From contig NZ_BMDA01000001.1 of assembly GCF_014635545.1 (NCBI RefSeq), positions 1-64,000 on the forward strand: a stretch of 64,000 nucleotides of DNA. The letters are read 5' to 3'. Below, piece after piece: positions 30,470 to 39,074 of this stretch. A program made the translations under genes and the position numbers. Within the stretch, counting starts at the first letter, position 1; every line of letters begins with the position of its first letter. This stretch comes from Acinetobacter courvalinii. Its GTDB lineage: Bacteria > Pseudomonadota > Gammaproteobacteria > Pseudomonadales > Moraxellaceae. Under the pieces are notes generated by a model. That model was not told the origin of the DNA. It saw nothing but the letters and a program-made list of their open reading frames with translations, and did not search any database.

Positions 30470-31408
30470 TTATTTTCTACGGTAAGCGTAAAGAAATAAG
30501 CCGAAGCATAGAAAAATAAGTCCAATGATCAGATGTGAGCTTAATGCTTCATTGTTAAACCATATTCCCCAGCCAGTCGCAAGGACGGGTGTTAATATGG
30601 TAATCAGCATGACCGTGGTCGGATTCAGTTTCTGGATGAGGTGAAAGTAACAAATCATGGCCAGCACCGACGAAAATAATGCGCTATATAACAAGGCCAG
30701 ACCTGTTTGCAGGCTTGGTAACTGGGTGGGTGCTTGGCTGAGGAAAAAAGGTAATAAACACAGATAGCCGAACCACGAAATGAGCGTCGAGCCTGTGGTT
30801 TGAATAATGGGATGGATCCCGGCACCAATTTGTGCAACGGCAAACATGGAAAATACGTACAGCAGTACTGCAATAATTTCATAGATGACCCCAAGCCTAT
30901 CTAGTTGGATGTGCGTTGCACCAAGACCTAAGGTGAGCGAAAGTCCGAAAACGGCCAGGATGAGTCCATACCATTGGCGTTTTAAAAAGTGTTCGCGTTT
31001 GAGGATAAATACGGCGATCAGTCCCGACCATAACGGTGCGGTCCCATAAATAATCGAGATCATGCCGGAAGAGACGCGGGTTGCACCCATATAACAAAAT
31101 GTCATGGAGCCGAACAGCCCAAGTGCACCAGCACCATAACTGAGTATGGCAGTCTTGTTGATGGTCAGTTTCAAGCGAAAATAAAGCAGACACAGCAAGG
31201 CCAGTGGGATGGCAATACTGAATCGTAAGAATAATCCCCAAGCCCAGTGTATTTCATGTACTGTCCAGACCGCAGCTAAAGGTGTAAATGACCAGATTAG
31301 CACCACGGCGATGAATTGACCGACTGTAGCAAGGCGAGGGGAAACAGGGGCTACAGCCGGTTGTAGCTGTGGTATGGAGAGAGCATTCTTTTCGGGCAAC
31401 TGGGTCAT
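30470..31408 (-). CDS. EamA/DMT-superfamily permease
   Basis: 312 residues with ten predicted membrane helices in two EamA repeats (WSFTPLAAVWTVHEIHWAWG in the first; AVLLYVFSMFAVAQIGAGI opening the second). Inner-membrane drug/metabolite exporter family; substrate unknown. The start is supported by AGGA seven bases upstream. A hairpin terminator ends only ~40 bp upstream of the start codon, behind a structured RNA, so expression may depend on read-through of that leader. Confidence 0.93.
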   Translation of the reverse strand: MTQLPEKNALSIPQLQPAVAPVSPRLATVGQFIAVVLIWSFTPLAAVWTVHEIHWAWGLFLRFSIAIPLALLCLLYFRLKLTINKTAILSYGAGALGLFGSMTFCYMGATRVSSGMISIIYGTAPLWSGLIAVFILKREHFLKRQWYGLILAVFGLSLTLGLGATHIQLDRLGVIYEIIAVLLYVFSMFAVAQIGAGIHPIIQTTGSTLISWFGYLCLLPFFLSQAPTQLPSLQTGLALLYSALFSSVLAMICYFHLIQKLNPTTVMLITILTPVLATGWGIWFNNEALSSHLIIGLIFLCFGLFLYAYRRK

Positions 31409-31448
31409 GGCATGATTCCTGTAATAACAACGGTGAAATTAAGACAAT

Positions 31449-31473
31449 AAAAAAGGTCGCTCATGAGGCGACC
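31449..31473 (-). terminator. Terminator ending the structured RNA
   Basis: Minus strand GGTCGCC-TCATGA-GCGACC followed by TTTTTT. The T-run occurs only in this direction, which fixes the strand of the RNA. Confidence 0.85.
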
Positions 31474-31635
31474 TGTGGATTCAACTGATGTTTAAAGTGT
31501 CATCATCTGAAATATATCAAGTCCCCTCGCGGTAACGCGTAGACACGTCGCCATGCCGCATAGACAGAAATGTCATGCGCAATCACACTTGGACGTGAAC
31601 AGGAAACTTGAGGGTTCAACATATAAGATATTCGA
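31449..31635 (-). ncRNA. Structured RNA (small RNA or riboswitch-like leader) upstream of the DMT permease
   Basis: Minus strand, 5' to 3': a closing stem CAAGUUUCC/GGGGACUUG (31602-31610 with 31518-31526) encloses a second stem CACGUC/GACGUG (31592-31597 with 31544-31549). That stem is capped by hairpin CGCAUGACA-uuuc-UGUCuAUGCG (31557-31579). A further hairpin CGCG-UUAC-CGCG (31528-31539) completes a three-way junction. About 45 nt later comes a terminator. The RNA 5' end is not fixed; I recognise no family. The 62-codon frame overlapping it lacks a ribosome site. Confidence 0.6.
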
Positions 31636-31759
31636 AACTGATTCTGATCTTTTATAGCATAGCGTGTGTTTGAAAAATAGCCATTTCTCAAATCAAGATA
31701 AAAATATAGGCAAAGTAAATCAACAATTGGGCATTGCTAAAATTGCAGATTTTTCCATA

Positions 31760-32365
31760 ATGTTGCCAACAAATTCTGAAAGAAGTTTGCTCTTGTCTGC
31801 CTTTGAAATTTTTGCGATCGTGATCAGTCTGATTGGTGTGACCTTAACCATTCGACGCCACATGTGGTGCTGGTGGTTTAATTTTCTGGCGTGCAGTTTA
31901 TACGCCTATTTTTTCTTTAGCATCCGCTTATATGGTGAAACACTGCTGCAATTTTTCTTTATTGCGATGAATGTGTATGGATTCTATTACTGGCTGAAAG
32001 GCAAACGACAGGACCATGAGATCCGGATTGAACCGATTGCCAAAACTCTGGTATTGGCGCAAATGGGTATGGCGGTTATTTTTGGTCTACTCTTTGGCTT
32101 GATGCTTAAACATTTTACTGATGCTGCGGTACCGATGCTGGATTCGCAATTGGTGGCATTCAGCTTATTGGCCACCTACTGGACCAGTCGAAAGCATATT
32201 GCCACGTGGATTCTGTGGATTTTTGTCAATATTATCTATGTGGGCATATTTATCTACAAAGAAGTTTTCCTGACCGCAGGACTGTATGCCGCCTTTGTCG
32301 GGCTGGCGGCTTATGGCTGGTGGCAATGGCAACAGGTCAAGCAAAAACAACTTGGCCATGCATAA
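31760..32365 (+). CDS. pnuC: PnuC-type nicotinamide riboside (vitamin) transporter
   Basis: About 201 residues from MLPTNSERSLL at 31760; a longer in-frame ATG at 31664 runs into sequence without features. Around seven membrane helices and the family signature are visible: WCWWFNFLACSLYAYFFF, LLQFFFIAMNVYGFYYW (the conserved Q...YGxYxW) and WILWIFVNIIYVGIFIYKE. It takes up nicotinamide riboside or a related vitamin by facilitated diffusion. No NAD- or TPP-type riboswitch is evident on the plus strand before it. No trailing nadR is present. Confidence 0.9.
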   Translation: MLPTNSERSLLLSAFEIFAIVISLIGVTLTIRRHMWCWWFNFLACSLYAYFFFSIRLYGETLLQFFFIAMNVYGFYYWLKGKRQDHEIRIEPIAKTLVLAQMGMAVIFGLLFGLMLKHFTDAAVPMLDSQLVAFSLLATYWTSRKHIATWILWIFVNIIYVGIFIYKEVFLTAGLYAAFVGLAAYGWWQWQQVKQKQLGHA

Positions 32366-32367
32366 AT

Positions 32368-32389
32368 AAGGGCAGCTGAGGCTGCCCTT
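32368..32389. terminator. Hairpin between pnuC and the convergent glycerophosphodiesterase gene
   Basis: AAGGGCAGC-TGAG-GCTGCCCTT, 9-bp perfect stem but no long T-run; a weak shared terminator. Confidence 0.5.
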
Positions 32390-32405
32390 AAATTTGAAAC
32401 AAGAC

Positions 32406-33548
32406 TTATTTTGCCGTGGCTTGATAACTTTGTACTGCCTGGCGCCCCAATGCTGGATCATCGGTAAAGATACCATCCACACCTGCTTTGAAATACAGCT
32501 GCATTTCCTTAATTGAACCTGTTGCGCAACGTTCTGCTTCTTTGGCTTTATCTGCGCTACATTTTAAGCTGGCTGGCAGGAAGTTATTTTCAGGCCGGAA
32601 GGTATATGGATGCACCTTTAGGCCCGCCTGATGGGCATCTTTAACAAAGGAGGTGGTTTCCGTCATGTCGTCATTTTTAAAGACATAGACTTTCCATGGG
32701 CCGACGCCATTGGCATATTTTGCAACCTTTTTAAGACCGCTCGCCGTGGCTAAATCTGCATAGGTTTTCGGATTGTTTTCAGCTACATAATCAGCAGGTT
32801 TGGTATCGGGCGCATCATAAAGCTGGATCAGTTGGGCATGTTTGACACTTTTGTGCAGATCAAGCTGGTTCTTTAAGTATTTCAAATTGCCGACTTCAAA
32901 AGACTGTAAATAGATCGGTGCAATATCGCGGGTGTATTGATATTGAGATAAGGTTTTCAGCAGACGATCTTCCATGGCAAGATTCTGCTTCTGGAAATAG
33001 GTGGGATGTTTGGTTTCGATATAAAGGCCGATGATTTTTCCGGTTTTCTTATAATGTGCTTCGGCCAATTCGATAATCTGTTCCAAGGTCGGAATGGTAT
33101 AGAGATCATTGTATTTTTGATTGTCTGGTCGATATTGTGGAATACGCTCACGTGCTTTCAGTTGTTGCAATTCATTTAATGTAAAGTCTTCAGTAAACCA
33201 GCCTTGCAAAGTCATGCCATCAATCACCTTGGTTTTTTTACGATCGGCAAATTGTGGCAGGGTCGAAACATTGGTGGTGCCGCCAATTTCATTTTCATGA
33301 CGAGCAACCAGAACGCCATCCTGGGTTGAAACCAGATCCGGCTCAATAAAGTCGGCGCCGTCGTCAATCGCCTTTTGATACGATGCAAGGGTGTGTTCTG
33401 GACGAAGTGCACTGGCTCCCCGATGTCCCACCACCAGAATTTTTGGACCCTGATTATTCGGTTGTTTGATATTGTTTTGATCATTGTTGTCATCATTGCA
33501 ACCAGCAAGGCTGATCAGGCACAGACAAAGAACTGCTTTTTTAAACAT
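32406..33548 (-). CDS. glpQ: Glycerophosphodiester phosphodiesterase, lipoprotein (GlpQ-like)
   Basis: About 380 residues from MFKKAVLC (33548, weak GAG upstream) or four residues longer from 33560. Lipobox SLAGC is followed by an Asn/Asp-rich linker. The GDPD barrel shows VVGHRGASALRPEHTLASY (catalytic His-Arg), DFIEPDLVSTQDGVLVARHE (metal Glu-x-Asp and second His), LYIETKHP and a C-terminal GVDGIFTDDPALG. It hydrolyses deacylated phospholipids to glycerol-3-phosphate plus alcohol in the periplasm. No glpT neighbour is seen. It is separated from the upstream minus-strand gene by a terminator. Confidence 0.93.
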   Translation of the reverse strand: MFKKAVLCLCLISLAGCNDDNNDQNNIKQPNNQGPKILVVGHRGASALRPEHTLASYQKAIDDGADFIEPDLVSTQDGVLVARHENEIGGTTNVSTLPQFADRKKTKVIDGMTLQGWFTEDFTLNELQQLKARERIPQYRPDNQKYNDLYTIPTLEQIIELAEAHYKKTGKIIGLYIETKHPTYFQKQNLAMEDRLLKTLSQYQYTRDIAPIYLQSFEVGNLKYLKNQLDLHKSVKHAQLIQLYDAPDTKPADYVAENNPKTYADLATASGLKKVAKYANGVGPWKVYVFKNDDMTETTSFVKDAHQAGLKVHPYTFRPENNFLPASLKCSADKAKEAERCATGSIKEMQLYFKAGVDGIFTDDPALGRQAVQSYQATAK

Positions 33549-33670
33549 AGATAAGCTCATGTGTTTTTTATTCAAGCCGTTAGTTTGAGCATTGAAGTTA
33601 TCAAACACATGACAGTGAGATGATGGTTTTATGAAAATATCAAGAATTTTAAAAGCAGTCGCACTGAAAT

Positions 33671-33706
33671 AAAAAATCCAGTTTGAGCTTGTGTCTAAAC
33701 TGGATT
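33671..33706 (-). terminator. Terminator of the phosphoethanolamine-transferase-like gene
   Basis: Minus strand AATCCAGTTT/AAACTGGATT with a 12-base loop, followed by TTTTTA. Confidence 0.85.
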
Positions 33707-33730
33707 CAAAAACAATGAGATAATGAAGAG

Positions 33731-35338
33731 CTATTTCTTCCAATAAGGCCAGTTGGCTTCTGGTGTGAAATGATAATTGTCATCAAGCCAGTAAGTTTGA
33801 GAAGGGGAGGATTTGTCTTTCAGTCCCATAAGGTGCAGCAGATTATTGTCCAGTTCCGCAGTACTTAAGGTTTTTTCTTTATCTATACCTGTGCTGTGTA
33901 AGCGATCTGACCACATGATCACAGGAACTTGATAACCTGCTCTGGTATTTGGGCTATGACCGGCATAATCAATTTCATGTCCGACTTCATTGCCATGATC
34001 GGAAACCACAGTAAAAGATCTAAAATCAGGTATCGCATCTGCTCTTAAATCATCCAAAAACTGGCTCAGTAATGAATCTTCATACAAGACTGCATTATCA
34101 TAGTCATTGCGCAGTGAACGAATCCACGGATCAATATCTCTATTTTTGAGGTCAGTTTCGACAGCATCGTTACTGTTGCTGGAAAACCGGTTAAATGCCG
34201 CTGGATAGCGCTCTTCATAGTTTGGATGGGCGCCAATCAGATGGAGAATAATCAGTTTTTTCGGTTCAGGATCGGCCAGCGCCTGTTGATAATCAGGAAT
34301 GAGTGATTCATCCAACGAGGTGCTGCTGCGTCCCGAACGCTTATTTTTATAGACTGCTTTATCGGCATAAGAACCGAATAAAGAAGATAAATAAGTATCG
34401 TCCTGATTACTGAGCCAGTAAATTTTATATCCCGCTGCCCGGGCATAGGCCAGAATACTTTCTGGTGAATATTGATCATGTTGTGAAGCCGGGCTTTCGG
34501 TTAACAGTACGCGTAATGCATTGATTGTAGAGGGTGAAGGAGAGAAAGCATTACAAAAGACCTTGATCTCATCCAGTCGTTTTGCCAGTTCAGGCGTGGT
34601 ATTACGTGGGTAGCCGCAGACACCTAGATTTAAACTGGTTAAACTTTCGGAGAGGACCAGTACATGGGTCTGTTTACCTTTTGCCTGTTCTGTCAGTACC
34701 AGATTCTGCTTGGCACTTTTGTCCCATTGTTGATGAACATTTTTATGCTGTTTGATACGGTCTTTGAAATCCTGAATTTTGGCCTGATACTCAGTCCAGA
34801 ATACAATCGGATGTACCTTGCGTGATGGTTTCATCAGATAACTGGTGGTTGCCAGTAAGACCAGTAAAATAATACAGCCCCGATAAATTCGGCTGTGCCA
34901 GAGTTGGCTAAAATGAATCGGTTTAACCAGCTTGAAAACAGCAACACTATATAAGATGACCAATACGAATAGGCCAACTGCCACAGTGAGCATGGTCGCG
35001 AGATGAAGCTGAAAAAATTCCAGACTTTCCCGACGGTTGGTGTTGGCAAGCGCTTCAATAATGAAATAGGCCTCATTATCACTATTGAATAAAAACCAGG
35101 TGCTTGAACGAAGTAAGGCATCTAACCATGCCAAAAACCACCAGATAATCGCAAGGATATACCAATAGATTTTTTGTCGGGTAATCGCCAGATAAATAAA
35201 TAGCACACCGGGCAATGATAAACAGCCAAGTCTTAAACCATCAGATAAATTACCGACTGCAATCAGTAAGCCGCCTGTGATCAAGGCGGGTAGTAAGATC
35301 AGCAGCAGAATATTCAAGTTTTTTAAGCTGGCCTTCAT
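33731..35338 (-). CDS. Sulfatase-fold membrane transferase (phosphoethanolamine transferase-like)
   Basis: 535 residues. Five N-terminal membrane helices (e.g. LLLILLPALITGGLLIAVGN) precede a periplasmic alkaline-phosphatase-fold domain from ~residue 220, the Ept/CptA layout. Motifs: LVLSESLTSLNLGVCGYPRNTTPELA (residues 228-252), HLIGAHPNYEERYP and VVSDHGNEVG...GHSPN with the metal-binding Asp-His and His. Family members usually have GET or GES(T) at the nucleophile; here it reads SESLT, so which residue is the nucleophile is unclear. It may modify lipid A, core or another head group; no pmrAB neighbours are present. Substrate uncertain. Confidence 0.85.
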   Translation of the reverse strand: MKASLKNLNILLLILLPALITGGLLIAVGNLSDGLRLGCLSLPGVLFIYLAITRQKIYWYILAIIWWFLAWLDALLRSSTWFLFNSDNEAYFIIEALANTNRRESLEFFQLHLATMLTVAVGLFVLVILYSVAVFKLVKPIHFSQLWHSRIYRGCIILLVLLATTSYLMKPSRKVHPIVFWTEYQAKIQDFKDRIKQHKNVHQQWDKSAKQNLVLTEQAKGKQTHVLVLSESLTSLNLGVCGYPRNTTPELAKRLDEIKVFCNAFSPSPSTINALRVLLTESPASQHDQYSPESILAYARAAGYKIYWLSNQDDTYLSSLFGSYADKAVYKNKRSGRSSTSLDESLIPDYQQALADPEPKKLIILHLIGAHPNYEERYPAAFNRFSSNSNDAVETDLKNRDIDPWIRSLRNDYDNAVLYEDSLLSQFLDDLRADAIPDFRSFTVVSDHGNEVGHEIDYAGHSPNTRAGYQVPVIMWSDRLHSTGIDKEKTLSTAELDNNLLHLMGLKDKSSPSQTYWLDDNYHFTPEANWPYWKK

Positions 35339-35676
35339 ATATGCCTAATACAGTATGGGGAGGGGAGATAAACTAAGCGTGCTAATATCGTTTTTAGTGG
35401 GGGATGTGTCAATTCAAAATTAAGAAGTCTTTGATTGCACAGTAAATTAAATTGATTGGCACAGTTAAGCTGTTGAATTATTGCAAAGTTAACGCATTAT
35501 TTTTTATTGCGAATAACCTGAAATTCATTATTTCTCCGCAATTTACGCTTTTTGAAATGATATGTTAATAGGGATGGTGTTTGCCTGTCAGCTCGGTAAT
35601 GATCATATTCTGAAAAGTGCCTGTATTTGCCTATCTTTTTGAAAAATTGACTGTTTCGCTAATGGGATAAACAGCC

Positions 35677-38600
35677 ATGCTATCTAAGTTTTTTATTCAT
35701 CGTCCGATCTTTGCGACTGTACTGGCAATTATTGTGATGGCAGTTGGTTTATTCGCCATTCTGAATTTGCCCGTAGAACGTTATCCCGATATTGCACCGC
35801 CCCGAATTACGGTATCGGCCAATTATAGTGGTGCGGATGCTCAGGCGGTTGAAGATAGTGTGACCCAGGTTTTGGAACAGCAAATTAAAGGCATTGATCA
35901 TCTGCTCTATTTTAGTTCGAGTAGTGATGCAAGTGGTAGTAGCCGTATCAGTTTGTTCTTTGAGCAAGGCACCGATCCTGATCAGGCACAGGTACAGGTC
36001 CAAAATGCAGTCAATGGGGCAATTAACCGCCTTCCCGATGATGTTCAGCGTCAAGGTGTGAATGTTCGCAAATCTTTAAGTGATTCCTTTATGGTGATTG
36101 GGGTCGGGGATAAGTCTGGCCGGTCGACCAATCTGGATATTTCCGATTACATTACCAATAACTTTGAACTCAATCTAAGCCGGATTGAAGGCATTGGCGA
36201 AGTCAGTGTGTTTGGTTCGCAATATGCCATGCGCATCTGGCTGGACCCGCAACGACTTGAAGGTTATCAGCTTCAGGTGGGTGATGTCCGAACAGCGATT
36301 GAAAACCAGAATACACAAGTGGCAGCAGGTGCGATTGGAGCACTGCCTGCGGCCAGTGATCAATACCTGAATGCCAAAGTTACTTCAGGCTCGTTGTTAC
36401 GCACCCCTGAGCAGTTTGAAAATATTATTATTAAAGCCAACACTGATGGCAGTTTTGTCTATTTAAAAGATGTCGCCCGGGTTGAGGTTGGCGCTGAAAA
36501 TTATCAGGTGTTTAACCGTATCAATGGTTATCCTGCTTCGGGGCTATCCTTGTCGCTGACTGTTGGCGCGAACGTGATGCAAGTGGCGGATGCGGTATAT
36601 AAAGAAGTGGCCCGTTTGGAAAAAACCTTACCAGAAGGTTATTTTGTGATGTATCCACGGGATGACACACCATTTGTCAAAGAATCGATGTCACAAGTGG
36701 TGTCCACCCTGATTGAAGCCATCGGACTGGTGGTGCTGGTGATGTTCATCTTCCTGCAAAACTGGCGTGCCACCTTGATCCCTGCGATCACCGTACCTGT
36801 GGTAATCCTAGGCACTTTTGCGGTCTTGGCCGTTTTGGGCATGAGTATTAATACCCTGACCTTATTTGCCATGGTGCTGGCGATTGGCTTGCTGGTCGAT
36901 GATGCAATTGTGGTGGTTGAGAATGTCGAACGTCTTATGCACGAGCAGCAACTCAGTGCCAAACAAGCCTCGATTCAATCGATGCAGGAAATTAGTGGGG
37001 CCTTGGTCGGGATTACTTTGGTCCTGACCGCCGTTTTTATTCCGATGTCCTTTTTTAGCGGGGCGACAGGGATTATTTATCGACAGTTCTCCATCACCTT
37101 AGTGGTGGCGATGGGGCTGTCCTTACTGGTCGCCTTGATTCTAACCCCAGCTTTATGTGCCATTTTGCTTAAACCGCAACACAAACAAGCACGTTGGGCA
37201 GTCAAATTTAATCAGGGACTGGACCATATTAAAACACGTTATCTGAAGGTGTCTAACAAAGCCATCAGCCTGAAAAGCATGTCCTTGATCGGTATTGCTC
37301 TCCTGATTGGGATTTTTGCCTGGGTCTATCGCGAATTGCCTAGTAGCTTTTTACCTCAGGAAGACCAAGGAACTTTAGCGGTGCAATTCCGTTTACCGGA
37401 AGGTACGCCGATGAGCAAAACGGAAAATGTCGGAAAACAGATTTCTGACTATTTCCTTGAACATGAAAAAGCCAATTTAAATGGGGTAATGGTGATTCAT
37501 GGGCGCAATTTTTCAGGTACCGGACAAAATCTTGGGCAGGCCTTTGTTTCACTGAAACATTGGGATGAGCGCAAGGGCACGGAAAATAGTGCCCAGCAAA
37601 TTCGTGCGCGGGCGATGCAGTATTTTTCGCAGAATAATCAGGCCCGCATTATGGTGATGATGCCTTCGGTAATTCGTGGGCTTGGAAATTCAGATAAGAT
37701 CGATTTCTGGCTACAGGATACCAAGGGTTTGGGCAGACAGAGTCTATTAAGCTCTTTTCAGGATTTACAGCAACAGGGCAATGCGCTGGATTCGGTCGAA
37801 AATGTGGATAAAAAAGGCAATGATGATCAGGCGGTACTGAATATCAAGATTGACCATAAAGCGGCGATGATTCACGGGCTGAACGTCAGTGATATTAACC
37901 GCACCTTATCGACCGCGTGGAGTGGCAGTTATATCAATGACTTTATTGATCGTGGCCGGATCAAGCGCGTGTATCTACAAGGAGATGCGCCATACCGCTC
38001 CAAGCCGGAAGATCTCAATTACTGGTATGTAAAAAATGCCAATGGACAAATGGTGCCGTTTTCGCAATTCAGTCAGATTGGATGGCAGGGCGCGCCACCA
38101 ATGCTGGAGCGCTTTATGGGGTATCCGGCCATTAGTCTGGAAGCGGATGCTGCAAGCGGTTTTAGTAGTGGGCAAGGGATGCAGGCCATTCAGGGACTGG
38201 TCGATAAAATGCCAGATGTCGGCCTGGCTTGGAGCGGACTGTCTTATCAGGAACAGCAATCCAGCAATCAGGCGATCTGGCTGTATCTCATTTCGATAGC
38301 CTTTATTTTTCTGTGCCTTGCAGCTCTATATGAAAGCTGGTCAATTCCTTCGGTGGTGATGGCTGCGATTCCATTAGGTGTCGGCGGAACGATTTTATTC
38401 AGTTACCTGTTTGGTTTTGCTAACGATATTTATTTCCAGATTGCCTTGCTCACCACTATTGGCTTGTCCTGTAAAAATGCCATTTTAATGGTTGAGTTTG
38501 CAGCCAGCCTGCAACAACAGGGCCAAACCGCACTACAAGCGGCGTTACATGCTGCAGGATTACGACTCCGTCCAATCTTGATGACCTCGATTGCCTTCGG

Positions 38601-38781
38601 TGCCGGCGTTATCCCGCTGATGTTTTCGAGTGGTGCGGGTGCGTTAAGCCGACAGGCGATTGGTTATAGCGTGTTTGGCGGGGTGGTTTTCGGGACCATT
38701 CTGGTACTGATCTTCATTCCGTTTATGTATGTCTTGGTGAGAACGGCATTCAAGCCAAAACCGAAGGTTGAAACTGCTTAA
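35677..38781 (+). CDS. RND (HAE1-type) efflux pump permease, orphan
   Basis: 1,034 residues, the usual size. Twelve membrane helices with two large periplasmic loops; N-terminus FFIHRPIFATVLAIIVMAVG. The proton-relay Asp pair is in GLLVDDAIVVVENVER and the Lys in GLSCKNAILMVEFA. Proton-driven export of drugs or lipophilic compounds across the envelope is expected. No membrane-fusion protein or outer-membrane channel gene is adjacent; a terminator follows and a divergent gene precedes, so it must borrow partners from elsewhere. It is not a close match to the AdeJ N-terminus I remember. Confidence 0.95.
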   Translation: MLSKFFIHRPIFATVLAIIVMAVGLFAILNLPVERYPDIAPPRITVSANYSGADAQAVEDSVTQVLEQQIKGIDHLLYFSSSSDASGSSRISLFFEQGTDPDQAQVQVQNAVNGAINRLPDDVQRQGVNVRKSLSDSFMVIGVGDKSGRSTNLDISDYITNNFELNLSRIEGIGEVSVFGSQYAMRIWLDPQRLEGYQLQVGDVRTAIENQNTQVAAGAIGALPAASDQYLNAKVTSGSLLRTPEQFENIIIKANTDGSFVYLKDVARVEVGAENYQVFNRINGYPASGLSLSLTVGANVMQVADAVYKEVARLEKTLPEGYFVMYPRDDTPFVKESMSQVVSTLIEAIGLVVLVMFIFLQNWRATLIPAITVPVVILGTFAVLAVLGMSINTLTLFAMVLAIGLLVDDAIVVVENVERLMHEQQLSAKQASIQSMQEISGALVGITLVLTAVFIPMSFFSGATGIIYRQFSITLVVAMGLSLLVALILTPALCAILLKPQHKQARWAVKFNQGLDHIKTRYLKVSNKAISLKSMSLIGIALLIGIFAWVYRELPSSFLPQEDQGTLAVQFRLPEGTPMSKTENVGKQISDYFLEHEKANLNGVMVIHGRNFSGTGQNLGQAFVSLKHWDERKGTENSAQQIRARAMQYFSQNNQARIMVMMPSVIRGLGNSDKIDFWLQDTKGLGRQSLLSSFQDLQQQGNALDSVENVDKKGNDDQAVLNIKIDHKAAMIHGLNVSDINRTLSTAWSGSYINDFIDRGRIKRVYLQGDAPYRSKPEDLNYWYVKNANGQMVPFSQFSQIGWQGAPPMLERFMGYPAISLEADAASGFSSGQGMQAIQGLVDKMPDVGLAWSGLSYQEQQSSNQAIWLYLISIAFIFLCLAALYESWSIPSVVMAAIPLGVGGTILFSYLFGFANDIYFQIALLTTIGLSCKNAILMVEFAASLQQQGQTALQAALHAAGLRLRPILMTSIAFGAGVIPLMFSSGAGALSRQAIGYSVFGGVVFGTILVLIFIPFMYVLVRTAFKPKPKVETA

Positions 38782-38809
38782 CCATATTGTTTTATCATAG
38801 CGCCAAACT

Positions 38810-38852
38810 GAACAGTTGCTGGCTTAGACTAAGCCAGCAACTGTTCATTTTT
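38810..38852 (+). terminator. Terminator of the RND gene
   Basis: A perfect 17-bp stem GAACAGTTGCTGGCTTA / TAAGCCAGCAACTGTTC with loop GAC and TTTTT tail. Confidence 0.9.
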
Positions 38853-39074
38853 GTTGAATAAGTTGAGAATATTCAAAAAAATTTGTAGTATTGCCGTGCC
38901 GTATAAACGGTCTAATGAGGTTTGATTGCCTAAATGGACACGCAGAGTTGTAATTTATCCCAGATTACACATTTTTATTTTCATCAAAGTCTGCATGAAG
39001 CTTTCTATTTAGCAGTAAACCAATAGGCTGCTTGTAGTTCTTCATTGCAGAGCATTTGTAGTGAAGAGGCTGAC

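Noticed and set aside
31503-31691. 62-codon minus-strand frame over the structured RNA, considered as a leader peptide
   Set aside because: No ribosome site before its ATG candidates, and the paired stems explain the sequence constraint better.
31480-31760. TPP or NAD-type riboswitch for pnuC on the plus strand
   Set aside because: None of the conserved aptamer boxes is present, and the terminator T-run points to the minus strand.
38782-39074. Possible small gene between the RND pump and mgtE
   Set aside because: Only the RND terminator and AT-rich sequence are seen; no frame has a ribosome site and sensible composition.
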